Part shown: one piece after another, positions 35,320 through 43,661 of the stretch
Position numbering within the stretch: position 1 is the first letter of the stretch
How the letters are laid out: each line of letters begins with the position of its first letter
Source of the DNA: Thermoanaerobaculum aquaticum
GTDB taxonomy: Bacteria > Acidobacteriota > Thermoanaerobaculia > Thermoanaerobaculales > Thermoanaerobaculaceae
NCBI RefSeq assembly: GCF_000687145.1
Contig: NZ_JMFG01000035.1
Span: 18,982-80,666 of the forward strand
DNA: 61,685 nucleotides
Reading direction: 5' to 3'
Made by a program: the position numbers and the translations under genes
Notes under the pieces: model-generated
The model's input: only the letters and a program-made list of their open reading frames with translations
Database searches by the model: none
Told to the model about the DNA's origin: nothing

Positions 35320-36444
35320 TCACCCTTCCGAGGCTTCCACCATTTCGGGGTCCTCGTCGCCGAAGACGATGCCAATGGCGCGGGCGGCCTTAACCAGCTG
35401 CGAGTTTACGGGTACCCGCTTGAGGTGGCCCACCGCTTCCGAAAGCGGCACCGAAACGATTTCCCCACACTGCAACGCCACCATGGTGCCAAACTGCCCC
35501 TCCACGGCCAGGCGGGTGGCCTCCACGCCAAAGCGGGTGGCCAAGATGCGGTCCACGGGCACAGGCGAGCCGCCCCGCTGGATGTGGCCCAGCACCGTGA
35601 CCCGCACTTCGTACCCCGAGCGCTCGGCAATTTCCTGCGCCACCAGGTAGGAAATCCCGCCCAATCGCTTCCAACCGGTGACCTTGTCCTCCGCCTGAAA
35701 CACCTGTGAGCCGCCCTGGGGCGCTGCGCCTTCCGCCACCACCACCAGGGAAAACGGTCGTCCCCGGCGTTCCCGGGCCCGGAATTTGGCAATCACCGGT
35801 TCAAAGCGGAAGGGGATCTCCGGGATGAGGATCACATCGGCGCCGCCGGCAAGGCCAGCGTGAAGGGCAATCCAACCGGCATCCCGGCCCATCACCTCCA
35901 GGAGCATGACCCGATGGTGGGCCTCGGCGGTGGTGTGGAGGCGGTCCAAAGCGTCGGCGGCGGCCTCCATGGCGGTGGCAAAGCCAAAGGTCACCTCGGT
36001 GGCGGAGATGTCGTTGTCAATGGTCTTGGGCACCCCCACCACCGGCAGCCCCAGCTCCCGGTGCATGCGCTCGGCAATGGCCAGCGAGCCGTCACCGCCA
36101 ATGACCACCAAGGCATCCAAACCCAGCTTTTCAAAGTTGCGTACCACCGCCTGGGAGGCGTCCACGATTTCCTCCACCCCGTCCGGTCGCCGGAAGGGGT
36201 AGCGGAAGGGGTTGTGGCGGTTGGTGGTGCCCAGGATCGTGCCGCCCCGGGGCAGGATGCCCCAAATGTCGTCCAGCTCCAGCTCTTTGGCCTTCCCTTC
36301 CACCAAACCGGAAAAGCCATCGTAAATGCCCACCGGCGTCACCCGGTGGGAAAACAAGCAGCTCTTGACCACCGCGCGGATCACCGCGTTAAGCCCCGGG
36401 GCGTCCCCGCCACCGGTCAAAACCCCTAAGCGTCGAACCTTCAC
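35320..36444 (-). CDS. pfkA: 6-phosphofructokinase
   Basis: Phosphorylates fructose-6-phosphate; 374 aa, longer than E. coli PfkA (320), matching the group III/clade X enzymes. G-G-G-D-A-P-G-L-N (near the N-terminus) and G-G-D-G-S (nucleotide site) are present. The catalytic loop reads P-K-T-I-D-N-D-I, with Asp as general base. The Gly in G-G-D-G-S normally marks ATP use, while the Lys before T-I-D-N-D is typical of the PPi-type lineage; together they suggest an ATP-dependent member of that lineage (inference). The start is GTG 36444, GGAGG upstream and GTGA overlap with the deaminase stop. Confidence 0.93.
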   Translation of the reverse strand: MKVRRLGVLTGGGDAPGLNAVIRAVVKSCLFSHRVTPVGIYDGFSGLVEGKAKELELDDIWGILPRGGTILGTTNRHNPFRYPFRRPDGVEEIVDASQAVVRNFEKLGLDALVVIGGDGSLAIAERMHRELGLPVVGVPKTIDNDISATEVTFGFATAMEAAADALDRLHTTAEAHHRVMLLEVMGRDAGWIALHAGLAGGADVILIPEIPFRFEPVIAKFRARERRGRPFSLVVVAEGAAPQGGSQVFQAEDKVTGWKRLGGISYLVAQEIAERSGYEVRVTVLGHIQRGGSPVPVDRILATRFGVEATRLAVEGQFGTMVALQCGEIVSVPLSEAVGHLKRVPVNSQLVKAARAIGIVFGDEDPEMVEASEG

Positions 36445-36872
36445 CTTGCGTCCTCCCAACCCAGCTCCACGAGCTCAATGCCCGCTTGCCGGGCAAACTC
36501 CCAAATCTTCTCATCCCGGTAAAACTCGGCAAAGACGATGCGGCGAACCCCAGCGTTGGCCAGAAGCTTGAAGCAGTCCCAGCAGGGAGAGGCGGTCACG
36601 TAGCAGTCCGCCCCCTCAATGCGCACCCCGTGACGGGCCGCCTGGATGAGGGCGTTGGCCTCGGCGTGCACGGTGCGCACGCAGTGGCCGTTTTCGATCA
36701 TACACCCCACCTCGGTGCAATGGGCAAGCCCCCTGATGGAACCGTTGTAGCCGGTGGCCAGCACCGCTTTATCCCGTACTAGCACCGCTCCTACCGCCTT
36801 TCGCGGGCAGGTGGAGCGGGTGGCCGCTTCCCTCGCCAAGTTCATGAAGTAGCGGTCCCAGGAAACCCTCAT
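36441..36872 (-). CDS. dCMP/cytidine-type deaminase
   Basis: Zinc-dependent deaminase of 143 aa, matching dCMP deaminase/ComEB in length and motifs. The zinc ligands and proton shuttle are His69-Ala-Glu71 (V-H-A-E-A-N-A) and Cys97/Cys100 (S-P-C-W-D-C). It would supply dUMP for ThyX. The gene heads an operon with pfkA (GTGA overlap) and trmB. No strong Shine-Dalgarno: GTGGG only, with TATACT 8 nt before the ATG at 36872, so the leader is at most a few nucleotides. Other substrates of this fold (for example tRNA adenosine) are less likely at this length. Confidence 0.9.
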   Translation of the reverse strand: MRVSWDRYFMNLAREAATRSTCPRKAVGAVLVRDKAVLATGYNGSIRGLAHCTEVGCMIENGHCVRTVHAEANALIQAARHGVRIEGADCYVTASPCWDCFKLLANAGVRRIVFAEFYRDEKIWEFARQAGIELVELGWEDAR

Positions 36873-36880
36873 GGCCCACG

Positions 36881-36886
36881 AGTATA
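36881..36886 (-). promoter_or_regulatory. Putative -10 for deaminase-pfkA-trmB operon
   Basis: TATACT on the minus strand, 8 nt before the ATG at 36872, implying a near-leaderless transcript. It lies in the 92-bp gap shared with divergent ispG. Confidence 0.5.
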
Positions 36887-36964
36887 CCGCCCCGCTTCTG
36901 TGGAGTACCCTTGGGAACGGGCATAGGCCGCCCGCTTGGTGCGTTTTGGCCTTGGGAGGGTAAG

Positions 36965-38218
36965 GTGACGGCTTTTGCGAGAAAACCCACGGTTGGTGTG
37001 AAGGTCGGTTCGCTCACCATTGGCGGTGGGGCACCCATCGTGGTGCAAGCCATGACCAACACCGACACCACCGATGCTGCAGCCACGGCCCAGCAAATCC
37101 TCGAGCTTTGGCAAGCTGGCGCCGAGTTGGTGCGGATTACCGTCAATAACGATCAGGCCGCTAAAGCCGTGCCGGAAATCCGGGCACGCTTGCACGATGC
37201 CGGCTGTACGGTGCCGCTGGTGGGCGACTTTCATTTCAACGGCCACCTGCTCTTGACCCGTTATCCCCAGTGCGCGGAAGTTTTGGACAAGTACCGCATC
37301 AACCCCGGAAACGTGGGGCGCGGGGAAAAGAAGGACGAAAACTTCCTGACCTTTTGCCGGCTGGCCCGGGACCTGGGGAAGGCCATCCGCATTGGCGTCA
37401 ACGCCGGCTCGTTGGATCCCGAGCTGGTGATGGCCAAGATGCAGGAAAACACCGCGAAAAACTTGGGGCTTTCCTCCGAGGAGGTGATTTCCCAGTGCAT
37501 GGTGGTTTCCGCCCTGAAGTCTTTGGAGCTTGCCGTAAGCTCCGGGCTTGGCGAGGACCGCATCGTGATTTCCTGCAAGATCTCGCGCCCCCCTGAGCTC
37601 ATCAAGGTGTACAGGAGGCTTGCGGAACTTACCCGTCAGCCGTTGCACCTGGGCCTTACCGAGGCCGGCATGGGCCGCCGCGGCATCGTTTGGTCCACCG
37701 CCGCCATGGCGGTGCTGCTGGCGGAAGGCATTGGTGACACCATTCGCGTTTCCCTCACGCCCTCCCCGGGGGGCGATCGCCGGGAAGAGGTGTGGATAGC
37801 CTGCGAGATGCTGCAAGCTTTGGGCATCCGCTCCTTTGCCCCGTCGGTTACCGCTTGCCCGGGTTGCGGCCGCACCACCTCCACCACCTTCCAGGAGCTG
37901 GCCCAGCGGGTGGACAGCTACCTCAAGGAGCGGCTCCCCCAGTGGCGAAAGGAGTTCCCCGGGGTGGAGGAGCTCAAGGTGGCGGTCATGGGGTGCGTGG
38001 TGAACGGGCCTGGGGAGTCCAAAGCCGCCAACATTGGCATTTCTCTGCCGGGCACGGGGGAAGCGCCGGCCTGCCCGGTGTACGTGGACGGGGTGCAGGT
38101 GGCCACCCTCAAGGGGACACCCGAGGAGCTCGCCGAAGCGTTCTTGTCGTTGGTGGAAAATTACGTGGTCACACGCTACGGCAAGAGGGAGGAGCGCTTA
38201 CTGGAGCCGGCCTCGTAG
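36965..38218 (+). CDS. ispG: 4-hydroxy-3-methylbut-2-enyl diphosphate synthase
   Basis: Seventh enzyme of the non-mevalonate pathway, converting MEcPP to HMBPP using a [4Fe-4S] cluster; 417 aa. The cluster ligands are visible: Cys298 and Cys301 (C-P-G-C-G-R-T) and Cys344 (M-G-C-V-V-N-G-P-G-E). An N-terminal TIM-barrel segment V-Q-A-M-T-N-T-D-T-T matches the family start. The start is GTG 36965 after GGGAGGG; the longer frame from 36911 has no conserved sequence. It diverges from the deaminase operon and overlaps the convergent GGDEF/EAL gene by 21 bp. Confidence 0.95.
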   Translation: MTAFARKPTVGVKVGSLTIGGGAPIVVQAMTNTDTTDAAATAQQILELWQAGAELVRITVNNDQAAKAVPEIRARLHDAGCTVPLVGDFHFNGHLLLTRYPQCAEVLDKYRINPGNVGRGEKKDENFLTFCRLARDLGKAIRIGVNAGSLDPELVMAKMQENTAKNLGLSSEEVISQCMVVSALKSLELAVSSGLGEDRIVISCKISRPPELIKVYRRLAELTRQPLHLGLTEAGMGRRGIVWSTAAMAVLLAEGIGDTIRVSLTPSPGGDRREEVWIACEMLQALGIRSFAPSVTACPGCGRTTSTTFQELAQRVDSYLKERLPQWRKEFPGVEELKVAVMGCVVNGPGESKAANIGISLPGTGEAPACPVYVDGVQVATLKGTPEELAEAFLSLVENYVVTRYGKREERLLEPAS

Positions 38219-40414
38219 CTGCTGCCAGCGCTCGTCTTCTTCGGGAAGCGCCGGACAGAACTTGAACCCCTGCACAAAGTCGCAGCCAATGCGACGCACC
38301 AGATCAAACTCCCGGGGGCTTTCCACACCTTCCGCCACCACCTTCACCCCCAGCCGGTGGGCCAGGTCCACGATCCCCTGTAGCAGCGCTTCCCCTCGCT
38401 GGTCCCCGGTGGCCACACCCACAAAGGAAGCATCGAGCTTCACCAGGTCCGCGGGGACATCGCGCAAAAGCGCCAGAGAGGAATAGCCGGTGCCGAAGTC
38501 GTCCAGCGCCACGTGCACGCCGAGAGCACGGGCTTGACGGAGCTTGGCCGCAGCCTCCTCCACTTCCGGCACCAGCGCCGACTCGGTAATTTCCAGCCAC
38601 AGGAACTTCGGGGGAAGGTCGTGGGCGCTCAGCAGGTCCTTCAGCTTTTCCACAAAGGCATCCATCTGCAGGGTTGGCGCCGCCACGTTGACGCTCACCG
38701 GAATCCCAAGGCGACGGGCGGCCCCTGCCGCCACCCTGAGGGCCAAGGCATCCAGCTCCGGCAAACGCCCCAGCTCCTGGAGCAGGGGCACAAAGTGCCC
38801 CGCGGGCAGCACCTGGTCGGCCACCACCAGACTGGCCAGCGTTTCCGCCAGCACCAGCTCGCCGGTATCCGTCGTCAGGATGGGCTGAAAGTAAAAGACG
38901 ATCCCTTCCGAATGCAGGGCCCGCTTGAGCTGCTCCAAAAAGGCCAGACGGGCGCGGGAGTAGCGGTCCATTTCCGGGGAGTAAAAGGCAAAACCCGAAC
39001 GCGCCGCCTTGGCCCGGTACATGGCCACGTCCGCCGCCCGCATGAGCTCGTCCAGGCTGTCGCCATCCCCGGGGAAAACAGCAATGCCCAGAGAAGCCTC
39101 CACCGAAATCACCTCTTGGCGTACGGAAAAAGGTTGCTGGAAGCACTCCAAAACCCTACTGGCAGCAATGCGGGCGCCTTCATGGCCGGTTTGCGGCCAC
39201 AGGATGGCGAACTCATCGCCACCCAAGCGGGCTACGGTATCGGTCTCCCGGGCCACACGGGCCAGCCTCACGGCCACCGCCTGCAAAAGCTCATCCCCGG
39301 CATCGTGACCTAAGGTGTCGTTGACTTCCTTGAAGCGGTCCAGGTCCAGGTAGCCCAGGGCCACCGGAAACTTATGCCGTCGAGCCAGCGCCAAAAGCTG
39401 CTCGGCCCGCTCCCGCAAGAGGCGGCGGTTGGGCAGGTCGGTGAGCCCGTCGTGGTAGGCCAGGTGCTGAATTTGCTCCAGCCACCGGCGCCGCTCCCCT
39501 AAATCCCGCAGTACCGAGATGATGACCTTGCGCTTGCCCAACCACATGGGCACCGAACGGGTTTCCGCCAGAAAAACCGAGCCATCGGCGCGGGTATAGG
39601 CCAGCTCGATGGTGGGAGCGGGCTCCTCCTTTTCCAGCATGGCGTTCACCCGCTGCTCCACCAGGGCCCACGCGCTGCCGTGCACCAGCTCCCTCCCCGC
39701 CTTGCCCAAAAGCCCCTGGGGCGTGTTGATGCCAAAAAGCGTGTGGGCTGCCGGGTTGGCGTAAAGCACCTGGGTGCCGTTGTGCACGATGATGGCATCC
39801 GGCACGCGCTCCAAGAAGTTCCGCCAGCGCTCCTCCGCTTGCTCCAGTTCCATCCGGGTCTCCCGTTGGGCCAGTTGATCTCCCAAGGCTGCCGCCACCG
39901 TTTGCAGGACTTCCTGCTCCTGGGCCTGCCAGAGCCGAGCTTCCCTCACCGAATCAAAGCCCACAAAGCCCCAAAGCTGGTCGGCGCGGAAAATCGGGGC
40001 CACCAGAATGGATTGGATCCCCTGCGCTTGCAGAAGCGGCCTTTCCTCCTGCGGAAACTCCGCAACCAAACCCACAATGGGCCTTCCCGCTGAAAGCTCC
40101 ACCACCCAGCGGCCGAATCCAGCTTTCTCAATTTCGAGATTTTGCAGCGCGGGGTTGTCAATTTGCGGTTCCACCCCGGAGCGGCACCACTCCCAGAGCT
40201 GGCTACAGGCCGGGACCCCGCTTTCGGGATGGGGGTGGACGGAAAAGACGTAAACCCGGTCAACCCCTGTGGCCTCCCCTAAAAGCCCCAGGGTCTCGTC
40301 CACCGAGCCCCCGGCCAGAAGCCGGGAAAGGGCCTTCAGGACCCCGTTCCAATCTAAATTGGCACAAACTTTCCCTTGCGCTTTACGAGATTGCGGTGCC
40401 ACCTTGCCCCTCAC
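38198..40414 (-). CDS. GAF-PAS-GGDEF-EAL cyclic-di-GMP signalling protein
   Basis: A 738-aa soluble signalling protein: GAF (about 20-190), PAS (about 195-315), GGDEF (about 330-490, intact R-L-G-G-D-E-F near 398) and EAL (about 500-735). The diguanylate cyclase site looks active. In the phosphodiesterase domain the E-A-L tripeptide is E-T-L and the following Arg is Ser, but S-V-N-V, L-E-I-T-E-S, D-D-F-G-T-G-Y, the K of V-K-L-D and A-E-G-V-E are kept, so activity is uncertain. GTGA overlap with the upstream gene; an in-frame GTG at 40402 has a better Shine-Dalgarno (GAGGGG). Last gene of the nfeD operon. Confidence 0.92.
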   Translation of the reverse strand: MRGKVAPQSRKAQGKVCANLDWNGVLKALSRLLAGGSVDETLGLLGEATGVDRVYVFSVHPHPESGVPACSQLWEWCRSGVEPQIDNPALQNLEIEKAGFGRWVVELSAGRPIVGLVAEFPQEERPLLQAQGIQSILVAPIFRADQLWGFVGFDSVREARLWQAQEQEVLQTVAAALGDQLAQRETRMELEQAEERWRNFLERVPDAIIVHNGTQVLYANPAAHTLFGINTPQGLLGKAGRELVHGSAWALVEQRVNAMLEKEEPAPTIELAYTRADGSVFLAETRSVPMWLGKRKVIISVLRDLGERRRWLEQIQHLAYHDGLTDLPNRRLLRERAEQLLALARRHKFPVALGYLDLDRFKEVNDTLGHDAGDELLQAVAVRLARVARETDTVARLGGDEFAILWPQTGHEGARIAASRVLECFQQPFSVRQEVISVEASLGIAVFPGDGDSLDELMRAADVAMYRAKAARSGFAFYSPEMDRYSRARLAFLEQLKRALHSEGIVFYFQPILTTDTGELVLAETLASLVVADQVLPAGHFVPLLQELGRLPELDALALRVAAGAARRLGIPVSVNVAAPTLQMDAFVEKLKDLLSAHDLPPKFLWLEITESALVPEVEEAAAKLRQARALGVHVALDDFGTGYSSLALLRDVPADLVKLDASFVGVATGDQRGEALLQGIVDLAHRLGVKVVAEGVESPREFDLVRRIGCDFVQGFKFCPALPEEDERWQQLRGRLQ

Positions 40415-41391
40415 CCTAACACGTAGGCAAAAATGAGGGGCGCAACGATGGTGGCGTCCGACTCGATGATGAAACGGGGCGTATCAGGCCCCAGCTTTTC
40501 CCAGGTAATTTTCTCGTTGGGCACTGCCCCCGAGTAGGATCCGTAGCTTGTGGTGGAGTCGGAAATCTGGCAGAAATACCCCCAAAGTGGAATGTCTTTC
40601 CACTGCAAATCCTGGCGCATCATGGGCACCGCGCAAATGGCAAAATCGCCAGCAATGCCGCCACCAATTTGGAAAAATCCCACCTTGGTTCCATCTTGCG
40701 TTTGCTTCTTGTACCACTGCGCCAGCTCCATCATGTACTGGATTCCGCCTTTCACCGTATGCACGTTTTTGATGTCACCGGCGATGCAGTGGGCCGCGTA
40801 AATGTTGCCGGTGGTGGAGTCCTCCCACCCGGGAACGAAAATCGGGAGGTCCGCCTCCATGGCTGCGTACACCCAGCTATCCCTGGGATCAATTTGGAAG
40901 TACTTATCGAGCTTACCGGAGCGCAAAACCCGGTAGAAAAACTCGTGGGGGAAGTACGACTCGCCGTTACGATCGGCGGCCAGCCACTCCTCCATCACCG
41001 CGCCCTCAATGCGGCGGATAGCTTCCTCTTCGGGAATGCAGGTATCGGTGACCCGGTTGAGGTGCCGCTTCCACAGCGCCACCTCGTCATCGGCGGTGAG
41101 GCTTCGCCAGTGGGGGACACGCACGTAAAAATCGTGGGCCACCAAGTTGTAGATGTCCTCTTCCAGGTTGGCACCGGTGCAGCTAATGGCGTGCACCTTG
41201 CCCTGACGAATCATTTCCGCCAGGGAAATGCCCAGCTCTGCGGTGCTCATGGCCCCGGCCATGGCCACCAGCATCTTGTTGCCGGATTCCACAAACTGGC
41301 GAAAGCTCTCCGCAGCGTCCACCACCACGGCAGCGTTGAAATGGCGAAAATGATGACGGATAAACTCCCGAACTTCCCGGGCGTACTGCAT
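40411..41391 (-). CDS. Deoxyhypusine synthase-like protein
   Basis: A 326-aa protein of the deoxyhypusine/homospermidine synthase superfamily. Conserved segments include L-V-A-M-A-G-A-M-S-T-A, C-T-G-A-N-L-E-E-D, the K-N-V-H-T-V-K-G-G stretch, and near the C-terminus D-S-T-T-S-Y-G-S-Y-S-G-A followed by N-E-K-I-T-W-E-K-L, where the catalytic lysine of the eukaryotic enzyme aligns. Bacteria lack eIF5A, so it more likely makes or modifies a polyamine such as homospermidine (inference). GGGAGGGAACG precedes the ATG; it lies 21 nt after lipA and overlaps the GGDEF/EAL gene by GTGA. Confidence 0.85.
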   Translation of the reverse strand: MQYAREVREFIRHHFRHFNAAVVVDAAESFRQFVESGNKMLVAMAGAMSTAELGISLAEMIRQGKVHAISCTGANLEEDIYNLVAHDFYVRVPHWRSLTADDEVALWKRHLNRVTDTCIPEEEAIRRIEGAVMEEWLAADRNGESYFPHEFFYRVLRSGKLDKYFQIDPRDSWVYAAMEADLPIFVPGWEDSTTGNIYAAHCIAGDIKNVHTVKGGIQYMMELAQWYKKQTQDGTKVGFFQIGGGIAGDFAICAVPMMRQDLQWKDIPLWGYFCQISDSTTSYGSYSGAVPNEKITWEKLGPDTPRFIIESDATIVAPLIFAYVLG

Positions 41392-41412
41392 CGTTCCCTC
41401 CCGGCGGGGATT

Positions 41413-42297
41413 TTATCGCAAAACCACGGGTTTTTTTTCGCCTTTGCGAACGTTGAGGAAGGCCTCCTCCGCGTGGTAGGAGGAACGGACGAACGGCCCG
41501 GCAATCACCTCCAGCCCCAGGGACGCCCCGTATTCGGCGATTTCGTCGAACTCCTGGGGGTGCCAGTAGCGCGCCACCGGCACCTGTTTGCCGGTGGGCT
41601 GCAGGTACTGACCCACCGTCACCACCTGACAGTTAACGGCCCGCAAGTCCCGTAAGACCTGCTGCACTTCTTCCTTGGTCTCCCCAAGACCCACCATGAT
41701 GCCCGACTTCCGCACCATCTTTGGGGCCTTTTCCGCCACCCGCGCCAGCACCGCAAGCGCCCACTGGTAGCGGCCCTGGCGGCGCACCTGGGGGTAAAGG
41801 CGAGGAACCGTTTCCACGTTGTGGTTGTAAACATCGGGTCCAGCGGCAATCACCGTGTCCACCGCTGAGAGAAGACCACGAAAATCGGGGGTCAAAACCT
41901 CCACCGTCACCGGCGGCTCCAGCTCCCGCAGAGCGGCAATGACTCTGGCAAAGTGGGAGGCTCCCCCATCGGGCAAATCGTCGCGGTCCACGGAGGTCAC
42001 CACCACGTGGCGCAGCCCCAGCTCGCGGGCCGCTTGCGCCAACCGCCTGGGCTCCTCTGGATCCAGCGGGAGCGGCTTGCCATGGGCGATGGAACAGTAC
42101 CGGCAGTTGCGGGTGCAGGTGTCCCCCATGATCAGGAAGGTAGCGGTGCGGCGGGAAAAGCACTCGCTGCGGTTGGGGCAGCGAGCCTCGTCGCACACCG
42201 TGTGCAGGCCTCCGGCACTCATCACCTGCCGGACCTCCCGCAAGCTGGCAAGGGAAAGCTTGCGCTCGGCAATCCACGTGGGTAAACGCACGCTCAT
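41413..42297 (-). CDS. lipA: Lipoyl synthase
   Basis: Radical SAM enzyme inserting two sulfurs into octanoyl groups on lipoyl domains such as that of the E2 at 11.8 kb; 294 aa. The auxiliary cluster is C-D-E-A-R-C-P-N-R-S-E-C (Cys35, Cys40, Cys46) and the radical SAM cluster is C-T-R-N-C-R-Y-C (Cys61, Cys65, Cys68). The C-terminal R-S-S-Y-H-A-E-E supplies the conserved serine ligand. The start overlaps the SPOR gene stop (ATGA). lipB is not in the window. Confidence 0.97.
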   Translation of the reverse strand: MSVRLPTWIAERKLSLASLREVRQVMSAGGLHTVCDEARCPNRSECFSRRTATFLIMGDTCTRNCRYCSIAHGKPLPLDPEEPRRLAQAARELGLRHVVVTSVDRDDLPDGGASHFARVIAALRELEPPVTVEVLTPDFRGLLSAVDTVIAAGPDVYNHNVETVPRLYPQVRRQGRYQWALAVLARVAEKAPKMVRKSGIMVGLGETKEEVQQVLRDLRAVNCQVVTVGQYLQPTGKQVPVARYWHPQEFDEIAEYGASLGLEVIAGPFVRSSYHAEEAFLNVRKGEKKPVVLR

Positions 42298-42878
42298 TGG
42301 CTCACCACAAAGGCTTCTCGGAAGCCCCCCTCTCGTAAACGGGCCACCACCCGCGACCCGCTTTCCCTGTCTGGGAACGGTCCCACCCGCACCCGATATT
42401 TCCCGAAGCCTGCCGACAGCACCTTGACCTGCTCGGGCCGGAAACCCAGGGCCACCACCCGGTGCCGCACGCCGTCGGCATCGGCTTTGCTGCTAAATGC
42501 CCCCACCTGCACCCAAACCCCGGCGGAAATCGGCGCCGTTACCGGGGATGGTCGGGGCGTGGGGCGTGGGGTGGGCGTGGGTGCCGCAGTAGGCGCAGGC
42601 ATCACGGTGGGCGTGGGCGGAACCGTTGGCTCGGCCACCACCACTTCCGGCATGGGTGACGGCGGAGGAGTCGGTGTAGCCGGTGGGGGTTCCGTGGGGA
42701 TGGGCGTTGGCAGCGGTTCGCTGGGCTTGGCGCTCCACGCCGCCTGCTCCAGCTGCTGCTGTCTTTCCGCAAGCCCTACGTTTAAACCCACCAAAAAAGC
42801 CACCAGAAGAAGCCCAGCAATGGCAAAGATAAAAAGGGCAAGCTGGCGCCCTGAGGCCACCAGCTGGTAATACCGCAC
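42294..42878 (-). CDS. Membrane-anchored SPOR-domain protein
   Basis: A 194-aa protein: one N-terminal transmembrane helix (about 12-34), a Pro/Thr-rich linker of some 65 residues, and a C-terminal SPOR domain (about 120-194, V-W-V-Q-V-G-A-F-S ... F-V-V-S-Q). SPOR domains bind denuded glycan strands of peptidoglycan at division sites. GTG start preceded by AGGGAGGGCGC. It sits between slipin (10 nt upstream) and lipA (ATGA overlap) in one leftward operon. Confidence 0.9.
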   Translation of the reverse strand: MRYYQLVASGRQLALFIFAIAGLLLVAFLVGLNVGLAERQQQLEQAAWSAKPSEPLPTPIPTEPPPATPTPPPSPMPEVVVAEPTVPPTPTVMPAPTAAPTPTPRPTPRPSPVTAPISAGVWVQVGAFSSKADADGVRHRVVALGFRPEQVKVLSAGFGKYRVRVGPFPDRESGSRVVARLREGGFREAFVVSQ

Positions 42879-42888
42879 CGCGCCCTCC

Positions 42889-43659
42889 CTAGCCCTTCTT
42901 TTCCACCAGGTTCAGAAACGGCTTGATGGTGTCAATGGGGAGCGGGAACACGATGGTGGAGTTCTTTTCGGTGGCGATTTCCGTGAGGGTTTGCAGGTAG
43001 CGAAGCTGCAAAGCCGCTGGCTCCTTTTGCATAACCGCCGCCGCTTCCGCCAAACGCTGGGCTGCCTGGAACTCGCCTTCGGCGTGGATGATCTTGGCCC
43101 GCTTTTCCCGTTCCGCTTCGGCCTGTCTCGCCATGGCCCGCTGCATCTCCTGCGGCAGGTCCACGTGCTTGACCTCCACCAGGGAAACCTTGACCCCCCA
43201 AGGGTCGGTGTGGCGGTCAATGATCTCCTGCAGCTTCTGGTTGAGCTTTTCCCGCTCAGCCAAAAGCTCATCCAGCTCCACCTCGCCCAGCACCGATCGC
43301 AGCGTAGTTTGCGCCAGCTGCGAGGTGGCGTAAATGTAGTTTTCCACCTCGCAGATGGCCTTCACCGGGTTCAACGCCCGGAAGTACACAACGGCGTTGA
43401 CCTTTACCGAAACGTTGTCGCGGGTGATCACGTCCTGGGGTGGGATGTCCAGCACCACCGTGCGCAGGCTCACCACCACCATCCGCTGCACCGGCCAAAA
43501 CACAAACACCAAACCCGGGCCCCGGGGGTTGGGGTCCACCCGGCCCAGGGTGAACACCACGCCCCGCTCGTACTCCTTCAGGATGTTGATCCAGCGGAAG
43601 ACAATGACCAGCAGGATGATCCCTGCCAAAATCCAGCCAAAAGAAACCTGTGGACTCAT
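42889..43659 (-). CDS. Slipin (SPFH/stomatin-family membrane protein)
   Basis: A 256-aa SPFH protein with one N-terminal membrane helix (about 8-25) and the band-7 domain (about 28-215). [12 protein letters not shown] and [13 protein letters not shown] match bacterial slipins. A helical C-terminal part follows. SPFH proteins form membrane rings with partner NfeD-type proteases; the cognate nfeD lies 2 nt upstream, the standard arrangement. AAGGAGCG precedes the ATG at 43659; the upstream frame is GC-rich noise. Confidence 0.93.
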   Translation of the reverse strand: MSPQVSFGWILAGIILLVIVFRWINILKEYERGVVFTLGRVDPNPRGPGLVFVFWPVQRMVVVSLRTVVLDIPPQDVITRDNVSVKVNAVVYFRALNPVKAICEVENYIYATSQLAQTTLRSVLGEVELDELLAEREKLNQKLQEIIDRHTDPWGVKVSLVEVKHVDLPQEMQRAMARQAEAEREKRAKIIHAEGEFQAAQRLAEAAAVMQKEPAALQLRYLQTLTEIATEKNSTIVFPLPIDTIKPFLNLVEKKG

Positions 43660-43661
43660 GG

